Source: Nonomuraea turcica (GTDB taxonomy: Bacteria; Actinomycetota; Actinomycetes; Streptosporangiales; Streptosporangiaceae). From it: a DNA stretch of 64,000 nt. Below, in pieces: positions 53,467 through 62,177 of the stretch (position 1 is its first letter; every line of letters begins with the position of its first letter). A program made the position numbers and the translations under genes. Under the pieces are notes generated by a model that worked only from the letters and a program-made list of their open reading frames with translations, searched no databases and was not told where the DNA came from. Location of the stretch: the NCBI RefSeq assembly GCF_030718205.1, contig NZ_JAUZQF010000001.1:310001-374000 (forward strand). The letters run 5' to 3'.

Positions 53467-54378
53467 TCAGGTCAACCCCGGCCGTACCTGGATCGTGCCG
53501 TCCCGCCGGATCCTCGTCTCGAACGTGGGCGCGGGAGCGGTCGCGGGCCCGTGCCGCACGGTGCCGTCCACCAGCCGGAACGTGCTGCCGTGCCACGGGC
53601 AGACCACGCACGCCTCGCCGTTGTCGATGACGAGCCTGCCCTGGTGCAGGGGACCGGCCAGATGGGGGCAATGGTCGGCGAGCACGGTCACGCCCTCGCC
53701 CTGGCGCAGCACGAAGAGCTGGATGTAGCCGAGCCGCCGGGCCACCGGGCGGCCGTCCGGCAGGTCCTTGATCGGGCACAGATCGTGCCAGCCCAGCGGC
53801 ACCAGGTGCGAGACCTGCGGGGCGTGGTTGGCCCCCGCCGCCTGCCGGTAGGCCATGTGGCCGCCCAAATAGGCGCCGAGCGTGCCGACCCCGAGCCCGG
53901 CGAAGGACAGGATCTTTCCTGCCCGCTCCTGGCCGCGCAGGCGGGCCATCAAGGACGCGGAGAACAGACTGAGCGCGGTCAAATTTGACAACATATGGAC
54001 GAAGCCGACCCGCTGCTGCTCGCGGTGGAGCGTGGACCAGTCGGTCAGCCCGGCGGCGGCGGTGGGCAGCGCGTTGGCCACGCCGGTGGCCAGCAGCAGC
54101 CGCGAGGCCCGCGGGTCGGCTCCGGCCAGGTCGAGCACGGCCGTCGAGATCCAGCAACCCAGGCTGACCGAGGCCAGCGGCGGGTGCAGGGGCTCGCCGA
54201 TGGGCACGCCGTGCAGCAGGTCGCGGACAAAGCCCGGGCGGATGCGCCGGCGTATCGCCTTGGCGAGCACCCTGATCGGCCGGTCCATGGACTTCGACTT
54301 CTCGAGCCGATCGGCAAGGGCAACCGGCCCGGCGAAACCCCGCAATTGCCGACGTCTCGCTCGTACTTCCTCTTTCAC
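53467..54378 (-). CDS. DUF2231 membrane protein with Rieske domain
   Basis: 303 residues. The DUF2231 half (about 60-190) has four membrane helices and the motif GEPLHPPLASVSLGCWISTA, with H-P as in the family. The Rieske half (about 205-303) has both cluster motifs: DHCPHLAGPL (Cys/His) and VCPWHGSTFRL (Cys/His), enough for a [2Fe-2S] centre. The fusion is typical of actinomycetes and probably moves electrons at the membrane; the partner is unknown. It is separated by 30 bp from the HD-domain gene on the same strand. Confidence 0.88.
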   Translation of the reverse strand: MKEEVRARRRQLRGFAGPVALADRLEKSKSMDRPIRVLAKAIRRRIRPGFVRDLLHGVPIGEPLHPPLASVSLGCWISTAVLDLAGADPRASRLLLATGVANALPTAAAGLTDWSTLHREQQRVGFVHMLSNLTALSLFSASLMARLRGQERAGKILSFAGLGVGTLGAYLGGHMAYRQAAGANHAPQVSHLVPLGWHDLCPIKDLPDGRPVARRLGYIQLFVLRQGEGVTVLADHCPHLAGPLHQGRLVIDNGEACVVCPWHGSTFRLVDGTVRHGPATAPAPTFETRIRRDGTIQVRPGLT

Positions 54379-54408
54379 GACAAGTCCCCTACCCCCGCCG
54401 TGAGGGGA

Positions 54409-55020
54409 TCACTCGGACAGGTGCCCCCTGGCCACGGAGAGTTCGACCAGCTCCAGGGCGTACGCGCCGAGCGAGGGCGAGCCTTCCTCGATGATCCGTA
54501 CCTTCTCCCTGACCTGCGAAGCCTTGACCTTGAACAGCGGCCACGTGCCGCCTTCGGTGTGGTGGTTGGCCAGGATCGGGGCGAAGCGGTCGAGCGCCTT
54601 GGCGAAGCGCGCCTCCGGCGTCTTCCTCGCCTCGAACTCGTCCCACAACTCCCGCACCCACACCGCCTGGTCGGCGGGGAGCAGGCCGAAAATGCGGTCC
54701 GCGGCGGACCGCTCGGCGTCGGCCTGGGCGGCGACCTCCACCGGGTCGTAGATGAACGTGTCGCCGGCGTCGATCTCCACCAGGTCGTGCACCAGCAACA
54801 TGGCCACGACCCGTTGAAGGTCTGTCCCCGGCGGGGCATGCTCGCCGAGGACCATCGCCAGCGTGCCCACGTACCAGGAGTGCTCTGCGGTGTTCTCCCG
54901 CCGCGAACCGTCGATCAGATGGTTGCGGCGGATGATCCGCTTCAACTTGTCGATTTCGATGGCGAAGGAGATCTGGGCGTTCAGGCGGTCCTCTTCTGGC
55001 GCGATAGTCACGCGCGACAC
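54409..55020 (-). CDS. HD-domain nucleotidase-like protein
   Basis: 203 residues. The HD metal site reads ENTAEHSWYVGTLAMVL (first His), AMLLVHDLVEIDAGD (His-Asp pair) and, further on, PILANHHTEGG. This is the YfbR/HDDC2-like pattern (H...HD...D). Such enzymes hydrolyse 5'-deoxynucleotides; substrate and metal are not proved here. The start codon is 1 bp from the oxidoreductase stop, so it is the second gene of that transcript. GTG at 55020 or 55011. Confidence 0.85.
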   Translation of the reverse strand: MSRVTIAPEEDRLNAQISFAIEIDKLKRIIRRNHLIDGSRRENTAEHSWYVGTLAMVLGEHAPPGTDLQRVVAMLLVHDLVEIDAGDTFIYDPVEVAAQADAERSAADRIFGLLPADQAVWVRELWDEFEARKTPEARFAKALDRFAPILANHHTEGGTWPLFKVKASQVREKVRIIEEGSPSLGAYALELVELSVARGHLSE

Positions 55021-55021
55021 C

Positions 55022-57205
55022 CTAATGCGCGGTGATCACCCCAGTTGGTGAAATCCTGACCGGAACTCCGTTGAACACTGCGTTACCACTTGGAACGTCT
55101 ATGGCCGATTCGTCCGTGAGCGTGTTCACGGAGACGCCCGCGTGCTCGGCCGCCACGCTCTGCGCGCTGCCCGCGTGGCCCCAGCCGTGCGGCAGGCTGA
55201 CCACGCCCGGCATGATGGTGTCGGTGGGCTCCAGAGGCACCGTGAGCTGCCCCTTCGCCGAGCTGACCACGGCCTCGCCGTCGAGTCCGAGCCTGGCCAC
55301 GTCGGCCGGGTTGATCTGCAGCGTGCAGGTGTTGCTGCCGCCGACCAGCGAGCCCACGTTGTGCAGCCAGCTGTTGTTGGAGCGCAGGTGGCGCCGCCCG
55401 ATCAGGACGATCTCCGGTGGCTCCTCGTCCAGCTTGCTCCGCAGCCGCTCGACGTCCTCGATGAGCTGCGGCGGCGCCAGCTCGATCTGGCCGGAGGCGG
55501 TCTTGAGGACCTCGTCGAGCCGGGGCTCCAGCGGGCCGAGGTCCAGTCCGTGCGGGTGGTCAAGCAGCTTGCGCAGCGACAGGTCGCCCTTGCCGGCCCA
55601 CTCGCCGTACGGGCCGAGCCTGAGCATGAGGTCGAGCCTGCGCTCGCCGCCGGTCTCGCCGTCCAGCTCGGCGCGCAGCTCGGCCACGTCCCGCCCCTCG
55701 ACGCCGGAGCCGGGCGTCTGCGTGGCCTTGCGCAACATCTCGTCGATAACGAACGCGTCCAGGTCCCCTTCGAGCCCTGAGGCGATCAAGGCCAGCCTCG
55801 CCAGGACCTGCGCCTCGGACGGCTGCCCGTCCAGGGGCAGCGACGGCGGCGAGTACCGCGTGTAGTTGCGTACGGCGAACCCGAGCAGCGCGAAGTCGTA
55901 GTGCCCCGACTGCAGCACCCGCGGCGGCGGCAGGATGACGTTGGCGTGCTTGGTGGTCTCGTTCAGGTAGGGGTCCACACTCACCATGAAGTCGAGCCCC
56001 TCGAAGGCCGCGTCCAGCCTGTCCCCGTGGGGCGCCGACAACACGGGGTTGCCGGCGATCGTGATCAGGAATTTGACCTGGCCGTCGCCAGGGGTCTCGA
56101 TCTCGTCCGCGAGCGTGGCCACCGGCAGCTCGCCGTTGGCCTCGGGCAGGCCGCGCACCCGGCTGGTCCACCGGCCCACCTGGTATGGCCTGCGGCGCGC
56201 CGCGAACTCCGTGGCCGGTTTGGGGAACATGGCGCCGCCCGGCCGGTCGAGGTTGCCGGTGAGCACATTGAGCACGTCCACCAGCCATTGGGCCAGCGTG
56301 CCGAACTCGGCCGTGCAGGTGCCGATCCTGGCGTACACGGCCGCCGTACGTGCTGCCGCCAGCTCCCTGGCCAGCCGTACGATCACCTCGGCCGGCACCC
56401 CGGTACGGCGGGCCACCGACTCCGGCGGGAAGTGCTTGGCCGCCTCCCGCACCTGATCCAGGCCGTTGACCTGGTGTGACACCGTGACCAGTTCCTCGGC
56501 GAAGAGCGTGTGGACGAGCCCGAACAGCAGGTAGGCATCCGTTCCCGGGCGGACGAAGACGTGCTCGTCGGCCAGCGCGGCGGTCCTGGTCCGCCGCGGA
56601 TCGACGACGACGAGCCGTCCACCGCGCCGGCGCAGCGCCTTCAACCTGCCGGGGAAGTCCGGCGCGGTGCACAGCGAGCCGTTCGACTCCAGCGGGTTGG
56701 CGCCCAGCATCAGCAGGTAGTCCGTACGGTCCAGGTCGGGGACCGGGATGGCCAGCGGGTGCCCGAACATCAGGCCGCTGGCCACGTGCTTGGGCATCTG
56801 GTCGGCGGTGCTGGCGGAGTAGATGTTGCGGGTGCCGAGGGCCTTGATCAGCGGGGCGCCGTAGAGCGCGCCCGCCATGCTGTGGGCGTTGGGATTGCCG
56901 AGGTAGACCGCGATGGACTGGCGGTCGCTCACCTGGTCGAGCGCGGCCTTCACGGCGCCGAACGCCTCGTCCCAGCCGACCTCCCGCCACAGGTCGCCCT
57001 CCCGGATCAGCGGTTTGCGCAGCCGGTCGGGGTCCTCGTCCAGGCGGCCGAGGCTCGCCCCCTTCGGGCAGATGAAGCCCTTGCTGAACGGATCGTCCTT
57101 GTCGCCGCGGACGCTGGTCACGTGCCCGCCCTCGTCGAGCGTGAGCGTCAGCCCGCAGACGGCTTCGCAGAGGGGGCATGTCCGGTGGACGGTCGAGGTC
57201 ATCAC
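55022..57205 (-). CDS. Molybdopterin-dependent oxidoreductase
   Basis: 727 residues. An N-terminal [4Fe-4S] motif has cysteines at 10, 13, 17 and 46 (RTCPLCEAVCGL, GFICPKGASLG). The Moco-binding domain carries YLGNPNAHSMAGALYG, LMLGANPLESNGSLCTAPDF and VVDPRRTRTA. The C-terminal molydopterin-binding domain has IGRRHLRSNNSWLHNV and NPADVARLGL, with VVSLPHGWGH near the end. The length and layout match formate-dehydrogenase/assimilatory nitrate-type catalytic subunits without other redox subunits nearby. The electron partner and substrate are unknown. First gene of a unit with the HD gene. Confidence 0.9.
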   Translation of the reverse strand: MMTSTVHRTCPLCEAVCGLTLTLDEGGHVTSVRGDKDDPFSKGFICPKGASLGRLDEDPDRLRKPLIREGDLWREVGWDEAFGAVKAALDQVSDRQSIAVYLGNPNAHSMAGALYGAPLIKALGTRNIYSASTADQMPKHVASGLMFGHPLAIPVPDLDRTDYLLMLGANPLESNGSLCTAPDFPGRLKALRRRGGRLVVVDPRRTRTAALADEHVFVRPGTDAYLLFGLVHTLFAEELVTVSHQVNGLDQVREAAKHFPPESVARRTGVPAEVIVRLARELAAARTAAVYARIGTCTAEFGTLAQWLVDVLNVLTGNLDRPGGAMFPKPATEFAARRRPYQVGRWTSRVRGLPEANGELPVATLADEIETPGDGQVKFLITIAGNPVLSAPHGDRLDAAFEGLDFMVSVDPYLNETTKHANVILPPPRVLQSGHYDFALLGFAVRNYTRYSPPSLPLDGQPSEAQVLARLALIASGLEGDLDAFVIDEMLRKATQTPGSGVEGRDVAELRAELDGETGGERRLDLMLRLGPYGEWAGKGDLSLRKLLDHPHGLDLGPLEPRLDEVLKTASGQIELAPPQLIEDVERLRSKLDEEPPEIVLIGRRHLRSNNSWLHNVGSLVGGSNTCTLQINPADVARLGLDGEAVVSSAKGQLTVPLEPTDTIMPGVVSLPHGWGHAGSAQSVAAEHAGVSVNTLTDESAIDVPSGNAVFNGVPVRISPTGVITAH

Positions 57206-57257
57206 GACTCCTGAGTTCGCCAGATGAACTCATATTGGTCTGTGTCACGCGCATGGG

Positions 57258-57291
57258 GAAGCCCCGGAGCCCCCGCGGTCTCCGGGGCTTC
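57258..57291 (-). terminator. Terminator of the 57325-58187 unit
   Basis: GAAGCCCCGGAG and CTCCGGGGCTTC form a perfect 12-bp stem with a 10-nt loop, 33 bp after the stop at 57325 on the minus strand and upstream of the oxidoreductase start. Confidence 0.75.
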
Positions 57292-57324
57292 CTCCCCGGG
57301 GAAGGCCCCTTTACCCCGGGGTTC

Positions 57325-57972
57325 TCAGCCGACCTGCGACAGCATGACCCGCGTGCGCAGATCGGGCGGCTCCTCGAGATCGGGTCTGAGCGAGACCCAC
57401 TCGCGCCTGCCGTAGAGCCGGTCCAGCCCAGGTGAGGTGGCGCCCGGGACCTCGTCGCGCCGGACGATCTCCACGATCAGCAGCTGCGCCCGCGTGCGGT
57501 TCCGGTAGACGTTCACGCTCCTCGCCCAGCAGGCCGCCGCGATCTCCTCGCTGTACGCCTCGAACTCCTCGGCGCTGATCCCGGCCCGCGTCAGGATCAG
57601 TGCCTTCTCGCCGGTCGTCGTCGGCGTGATCCACAACACCAGCGGGATGCGGCCTGCCCTGGTGTGCATCGTGGTCTCCAGGCAGACCCGCTGCAGGCGG
57701 TGCCTGGACACCACGCACCAGAAGTGGGCGGCGATCCAATTGCGGCCGATCCTGGTGGCGGCCGGCGCCGAGACCGCGCTCATCAGCAGCAGGAAGGGCA
57801 CCCACCGCCCTTCCTGCGTCGCGTTGAGCAAGGTCAGCGCGAACAGCGCCAGCATGGTCGCGAGCAACAACTCGGTCCGTGACCGCCAGAGCCGGACCAG
57901 CTCCCCGCCGCCGCGGGCGCCGGGGAGGTCCTCGTTGGCGGGGTAGATCTGGTTGCGCGGGTTCCTCGACAT
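57325..57972 (-). CDS. Membrane protein of unknown function
   Basis: 215 residues. It starts MSRNPRNQIYPANEDLPG, then two adjacent membrane helices (about 32-50 and 57-72). A cytoplasmic alpha/beta domain follows (KALILTRAGISAEEFEAYSE, AACWARSVNVYRNRTRAQLL, IVEIVRRDEVPG). The last parts resemble proteins encoded just before FtsK-type transfer proteins in actinomycete integrative elements, from memory only; no FtsK gene is present here. The start overlaps the preceding small gene by one base (TGATG). Weak GC-third-position contrast with the core genes is not evident. Confidence 0.65.
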   Translation of the reverse strand: MSRNPRNQIYPANEDLPGARGGGELVRLWRSRTELLLATMLALFALTLLNATQEGRWVPFLLLMSAVSAPAATRIGRNWIAAHFWCVVSRHRLQRVCLETTMHTRAGRIPLVLWITPTTTGEKALILTRAGISAEEFEAYSEEIAAACWARSVNVYRNRTRAQLLIVEIVRRDEVPGATSPGLDRLYGRREWVSLRPDLEEPPDLRTRVMLSQVG

Positions 57973-58187
57973 CAGGTCACCTCCTCGTGCACCCGGCGAG
58001 GCAGGCGGAGCTGGTCGAAGCGTGGGTCCCGGTAGCGACGGGCACCGAATCCCGTCCTGGTCACGGTCCAGCCGACGTGGTGCGCGAATTCATCGGGCTC
58101 CATGCAGATTTCGCGGTCGGCCCATGCGATGAGTTCCCGGATCCGGGACTTGATTCGGCTGAGTCCCTTGGTACCTTGTGAGTACAT
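57972..58187 (-). CDS. Small basic protein of unknown function
   Basis: 71 residues from ATG 58187, with AAAGGGG upstream. The N-terminal half is basic and helical (GLSRIKSRIRELIAWADREI). The rest reads MEPDEFAHHVGWTVTRTGFG, then a basic ARRYRDPRFDQLRLPRR. One cysteine, no membrane helix. The stop overlaps the next ATG by one base. It is probably co-translated with the membrane protein. No family is recognised. Confidence 0.6.
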   Translation of the reverse strand: MYSQGTKGLSRIKSRIRELIAWADREICMEPDEFAHHVGWTVTRTGFGARRYRDPRFDQLRLPRRVHEEVT

Positions 58188-58876
58188 AGAAGACCCCTTT
58201 CGCGGCATTTCTAGAGGTGGCTTCTTCACCGGTCCGAGGGCTGATGACCAGGCCCGTCGCAGGGTGGCAGCCCATATGCGGGGACACTGGTCGTCAGTCT
58301 CGGATCGGTGTTTTCCTGCGCTGGTGAGTCAACGTGCGCCGGATTCGTCGGCGCTGGCTGCTTCAGTCGGTTGCGAGGTCCTTTCGGCAAGCGGCCTCCC
58401 TGGGGGCGAGATTCGTATCCGGGGCGGCGACGTTGCCGTCGATGCGGCCCTGGCAGGGGCGCGCGACCAAAGGGGGAAGGCCCGGTGCGTGCGGCGATGT
58501 CGTCATGCCCGGCCTCCCTCACACTCGAGAAACCCTCCTCGAAACCGATGGTCCTCCGAGGTCTGCGTTGCTGCAATACCTTGAGCAAGGAAGATTTCAT
58601 TTTCTTCGCTTCTTGCTGATGAGCTTGCTCTGCAACTTGCACGAGAAGTGTCGACGACCCTCTGGCCGGGGCGGAGAGACTGGAATCTTTGCGTCGACCT
58701 AGAAGGCTTCATGGAGCTTGTCTTGCTCCTACGCTCTCCCCGTGACAGCCTTCTGGCAAGGCCAGACGCGACTACGCGTGCAACTTGCAGTGTAAGATTG
58801 GGCGACCGATCCCTAAACTCAGCTTCCAAACGATCCCTTCCGGCTACACCTTCCTTCCCGACAAGGAGAGCGGACG
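58188..58876. promoter_or_regulatory. Divergent control region with two TGCAACTTGCA sites
   Basis: 689 bp with no supported gene; frames are open but codon use is mixed. The palindrome TGCAACTTGCA occurs twice, at 58631-58641 and 58779-58789. The second lies 3 bp before TAAGAT (58793-58798), a likely -10 box for the XRE gene, so a bound protein would block it. ACAAGGAGAG at 58861 is the XRE ribosome site. The first copy could control a promoter on either strand. Confidence 0.6.
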
Positions 58877-59740
58877 GTGCCAACGCAGCAGGGCAGCCCG
58901 ACGGTACGCAGGCTCCGGCTCGGCCAGGAGCTGCGTTCGCTGCGCGAGCGGCGAAAGCTCACCGGGGCCAAGGCGGCGATGGAGCTCGGCTGGTCGCCCA
59001 GCAAGATCAGTCGCATCGAGGCCGCGAGGACGATGCCCAGCACCGACGACATCAAGGCGCTGGTAAAGCTCTATCGCGTTGATGGGGACAAACTTGATGA
59101 ACTCATCGGCCTGTTGCGGGATGCGGAGCAGCGGGGGTGGTGGGAAGATTACGAAGACGTCCTGCCCGAGGAATACACAAGATTCCTCGGGCTAGAGGCT
59201 GAGGCGACCTCTCAGCGATCCTGGGAGCCGCAGATCGTGCCGGGCCTCCTGCAAACCGAGGACTACGCGCGGGAGATCATCGTGGCTTCCCGGGGCATCG
59301 CGCGCATCACGCACAGCGGTGTCCGCAGCCGCGTCGAGGCCCGCCTCGACCGGCAACGGCGCGTGCTGCACCGGCCGGAGCCCTGCCGGCTCACGGTCGT
59401 GCTCGACGAGTCGGCGCTGATGCGCCGCTTCGGCGAACCCTCGGTGATGCGTGAGCAGATGGAGCATCTCCTGGAGCTCTCCCTGCTCCCGCATGTCAGC
59501 GTGCACGTCCTGACCTTGGACTCACTTCATCCGGTGAACACCGGCACCTTTATTCATTTGCAGTTTGCGGAATTCGACGATGTTGTCTACCTGGAACAGT
59601 TGTATACTGCCAACTTCGTCGAAGACCTCCAACGCGTGGCTGGATACGAAATCGCCTTCGACCACGTCAAGTCAGAGGCGCTCGACGAGGACGAATCCCG
59701 CGTTCTCATCCAGCGCAAAGCCATGCTGTGGCGGCGATAG
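58877..59740 (+). CDS. XRE-family regulator with DUF5753 domain
   Basis: 287 residues, GTG start with AAGGAG upstream. The helix-turn-helix is in LRSLRERRKLTGAKAAMELG, then PSKISRIEAART (about 16-55). The DUF5753 domain begins EAEATSQRSWEPQIVPGLLQ and contains TEDYAREI, the family signature. PCRLTVVLDESALMRRFG and LPHVSVHVLTL follow. These proteins are paired with DUF397 partners (BldB/WhiJ/AbaA-type systems) and regulate development or secondary metabolism. The DUF397 gene follows after 54 bp. The palindromes upstream are its likely autoregulatory sites. Confidence 0.93.
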   Translation: MPTQQGSPTVRRLRLGQELRSLRERRKLTGAKAAMELGWSPSKISRIEAARTMPSTDDIKALVKLYRVDGDKLDELIGLLRDAEQRGWWEDYEDVLPEEYTRFLGLEAEATSQRSWEPQIVPGLLQTEDYAREIIVASRGIARITHSGVRSRVEARLDRQRRVLHRPEPCRLTVVLDESALMRRFGEPSVMREQMEHLLELSLLPHVSVHVLTLDSLHPVNTGTFIHLQFAEFDDVVYLEQLYTANFVEDLQRVAGYEIAFDHVKSEALDEDESRVLIQRKAMLWRR

Positions 59741-59794
59741 AGACGCCCACCTCAACAAGGGGCAATGGAGCCCCTTTAGCTATTTGGGGAGATA

Positions 59795-60022
59795 ATGCAC
59801 AACCACCCTTCGAAGGCGGCTTGGCGGAAGAGCACCTTCTGCAATGGCGCAGACGCCTGTGTCGAGATCGCTCCGCTCCCCGACGGCAACGTCGCGCTGC
59901 GTGACAGCAAGGAGCAGGACGGTCCCGTTCTCGTGTTCACTCCTGCGGAGTGGGCCGCGTTCACCTCCGGCGTTCGCGAGGGTGAATTCGACCTGACGAC
60001 ACTGGCGGCGACGAGCGCCTAA
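59795..60022 (+). CDS. DUF397 protein
   Basis: 75 residues. The family signature is complete: AAWRKSTFCNGADACVEIAP, followed by VALRDSKEQDGPVLVFTPAEW and AAFTSGVREGEF. It is small and acidic, with a Cys pair (FCNGADAC). DUF397 proteins act with the neighbouring XRE/DUF5753 regulator, possibly by binding it and releasing it from DNA. GGGGAG lies about six bases upstream. A strong hairpin follows. Confidence 0.92.
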   Translation: MHNHPSKAAWRKSTFCNGADACVEIAPLPDGNVALRDSKEQDGPVLVFTPAEWAAFTSGVREGEFDLTTLAATSA

Positions 60023-60028
60023 AGAAAA

Positions 60029-60066
60029 CGGCCCGGCGACGTTGAGGACACAACATCGCAGGGCCG
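60029..60066 (+). terminator. Terminator after the XRE/DUF397 unit
   Basis: CGGCCC (60029-60034) pairs with GGGCCG (60061-60066), extended inward by CGACGTTG/CAACATCG with one or two mismatches. The hairpin begins 7 bp after the stop. Confidence 0.65.
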
Positions 60067-60410
60067 CTCCCCGCACGGCCGTCAAGGGGCCATGGCCAAC
60101 TCCTGCTCGCCTCGCGAGCGAGCGTAGAAGACGTAGCCATCATGGCATAGCATCCCCCCGGATGATCAAGCGCCATGGGATTTGATCTCGTGTGGCCCGT
60201 CGCCAATTCGAGATGCGATAAGCCGTCTTACCGGATCCGTTTCGAGAGCTGCCGGTGAAAAGCCCGGACGGCCGGAAGAATTCCGCTTGAACACGCGCGC
60301 GGCGCATCCTTTTCCGGGGTGCGCCGCTCTTCATGTCGGCGGTGACCTCGGGGGCCGAGGCGTGGCCGACGATGGTGATCCTGCAGGAGCAGTGGCCGTT
60401 CGGGCCAAGA
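60067..60410. other. Intergenic stretch with a hairpin for the Fur transcript
   Basis: No gene is supported. GCGGCGCATCC (60299-60309) pairs with GG(G)GTGCGCCGC ending at 60327 around a T-rich loop. On the minus strand it lies about 85 bp beyond the Fur stop and could terminate that transcript. Confidence 0.45.
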
Positions 60411-60818
60411 TCAGCTTTGACAGTTCGGGCAGACGCCCCAGAACGTGACGTCGGCTTCGTCCACGACGTAGCCGGCCCTGTCGCAGGGCTCGAGGCAGGG
60501 GGCGATCCCCACCACACAGTCGACGTCGGTCACGGTCCCGCACTCCCGGCAGACGAGGTGGTGGTGGTTGTCGCCCACGCGGGCCTCGTAGCGTGCCGGG
60601 CTGCCCATGGGCTCGACCTTCCGTACGAGACCGGCCTCGTGCAGCGCGTGCAGCGAGTCGTAGACCGCCTGAAGTGAGACCTGTCCCAGTCGTTCACGCA
60701 CGCCGTGATAGACGTCGTCCACGTCCGGGTGGTCGGCATCGCGAACGGTTTGCATGATCGCCAGCCGGGCCGCGGTGACCCGGAGCCCGGCCTGGCGGAG
60801 AAGGTCGTCGTCCCCCAT
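60411..60818 (-). CDS. Fur-family metal-dependent regulator
   Basis: 135 residues from ATG 60818; a GTG three codons earlier is possible. The winged helix has LRVTAARLAIMQTVRDADHP, VSLQAVYDSLHALHEAGLV and MGSPARYEARVGDNHHHLVC. Structural zinc cysteines come as CRECG and CPNC near the C-terminus. Regulatory metal ligands include the HHH cluster. FurA of actinobacteria normally precedes a catalase gene; none is here. The upstream region 60841-60885 is AT-rich (AGTAAAGGAATTCTCCAACTTTAGG) and probably contains its own operator, but I see no clean consensus box. Confidence 0.9.
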   Translation of the reverse strand: MGDDDLLRQAGLRVTAARLAIMQTVRDADHPDVDDVYHGVRERLGQVSLQAVYDSLHALHEAGLVRKVEPMGSPARYEARVGDNHHHLVCRECGTVTDVDCVVGIAPCLEPCDRAGYVVDEADVTFWGVCPNCQS

Positions 60819-61045
60819 GACAACCACGCTATGTCCTTAACCGGAGTCATCCAAGTAAAGGAATTCTCCAACTTTAGGCATGTGACGGCACACGGCTGCG
60901 TACGAGGAAGATCGAGTCCGGTGCCGATGAGCGCGCTGCGGCGACCAGGTCCGCAATGAGTAAATTGATGGGGTCTGCCCGGTAATCTGCCCTGCATGGC
61001 ATGCTCGATCCCTGAAAGTCAGGATTCGAGCGGAAATGGCGGCAG

Positions 61046-62137
61046 ATGAGACTCCCCCGTGCCCTCCCGTTGTTCGCCTTCGTCGTCTCGCTTGCCGCCT
61101 GCTCATCGGCGCCTGAGCAGGAGTTGCAGAGCAAGCAGGTCGACCAGCAGGCGGCCGCCACGCCGGAGGAGGAGCCGACGCCTGAGCGGCGGCCGTACAC
61201 GATCTCCTTCGGTGGGGACGTGCACTTCGAAGGGATGTTGCGGCCCAGGTTGTCGAACCCGCGTACCGCGCTCGGGCCGATCGCCGGCGTGCTGCGCCAG
61301 GCCGACTTGGCGATGGTGAACCTGGAGACCGCCATCACCACCGGGGGGACGCCCGCGCCCGGCAAGCAGTTCACCTTCCGGGCGCCCGCGACGGCGTTCA
61401 CCGCGTTGAAGGCCGCGGGGGTGGACGTCGTGTCCATGGCGAACAACCACGGCATGGACTACATGGAGAGCGGGCTGGCTGACTCGCTGGCGGCGATCAA
61501 GCGCAGCAAGTATCCCGTGGTGGGGATCGGGAAGAACGCGGCGGAGGCCTACAAGCCGTTCAGGAAGACCGTGAACGGGAACCGGGTCGCGATCATCGGG
61601 GCCACTCAGGTGCTGGACGCCGAGTTCATCCAGTCCTGGACGGCCACGGCCGACCAGGGCGGGCTGGCCTCGGCCAAGGACGAGGCGAGCCTGCTGAGTG
61701 CGGTGCGCCAGGCGCGCAAGAACTCCGACACGGTGATCGTCCATCTGCACTGGGGCACCGAGATGCAGAAGTGCCCGAACCCGGCGCAGCTCTCGCTCGC
61801 CCCCAAGCTGGTCAAGGCCGGTGCGGACGTGATCGTCGGCGGGCACGCGCACATCCTGCTCGGGTCCGGATATCTCGGTAAGGCGTACGTCAACTACGGC
61901 ATGGGCAACTTCGCCTTCTACAACTCCAACCCGGCGACCACCGGCAGGACCGGGGTGTTGACGTTGACGATCAACGGGCGAAAGGTGCTGAAAGACCGCT
62001 GGACGCCGGCCACCATCCAGAGCGGTGTCCCGGTCCCGATGACCGGTGCCGCGGGGACCCAGGCGGTGGCGGACTGGAGGGCGCTGCGTTCCTGCACCGG
62101 GCTGGCCGCGCGCCCCGGGGTGGCCGCGCGGCCCTGA
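61046..62137 (+). CDS. CapA/PgsA-like lipoprotein
   Basis: 363 residues. The signal peptide ends in a lipobox (FVVSLAACSS, Cys at about 19), so it is a membrane lipoprotein. The CapA metallophosphoesterase-like domain follows: ISFGGDVHFEGMLRP (metal Asp and His), MVNLETAITTGG, VVSMANNHGMDYME, VIVHLHWGTEM and IVGGHAHILLGSGY. The motifs are complete. The family is linked to poly-gamma-glutamate capsule synthesis, but no capB or capC is here. A short ALP(G)VAARP repeat closes the protein ([12 protein letters not shown]). Confidence 0.88.
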   Translation: MRLPRALPLFAFVVSLAACSSAPEQELQSKQVDQQAAATPEEEPTPERRPYTISFGGDVHFEGMLRPRLSNPRTALGPIAGVLRQADLAMVNLETAITTGGTPAPGKQFTFRAPATAFTALKAAGVDVVSMANNHGMDYMESGLADSLAAIKRSKYPVVGIGKNAAEAYKPFRKTVNGNRVAIIGATQVLDAEFIQSWTATADQGGLASAKDEASLLSAVRQARKNSDTVIVHLHWGTEMQKCPNPAQLSLAPKLVKAGADVIVGGHAHILLGSGYLGKAYVNYGMGNFAFYNSNPATTGRTGVLTLTINGRKVLKDRWTPATIQSGVPVPMTGAAGTQAVADWRALRSCTGLAARPGVAARP

Positions 62138-62148
62138 CGGATCTATAT

Positions 62149-62165
62149 TTGGACATCACGTCCAA
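62149..62165 (+). promoter_or_regulatory. Palindromic operator before the hydrolase/SDR fusion gene
   Basis: TTGGACATCACGTCCAA is a 17-bp imperfect palindrome with perfect 6-bp arms (TTGGAC/GTCCAA). It overlaps TATATT (62144-62149), a good -10 candidate, and ends 12 bp before the ATG. It is a typical TetR-type operator position for repression. Confidence 0.75.
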
Positions 62166-62177
62166 TAGGAGGTCGCC

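Noticed and set aside
57325..58187. Calling the two unknown genes part of an integrative conjugative element
   Set aside because: No FtsK-type transfer gene, excisionase, integrase or attachment site is near, so this is kept only as a possibility.
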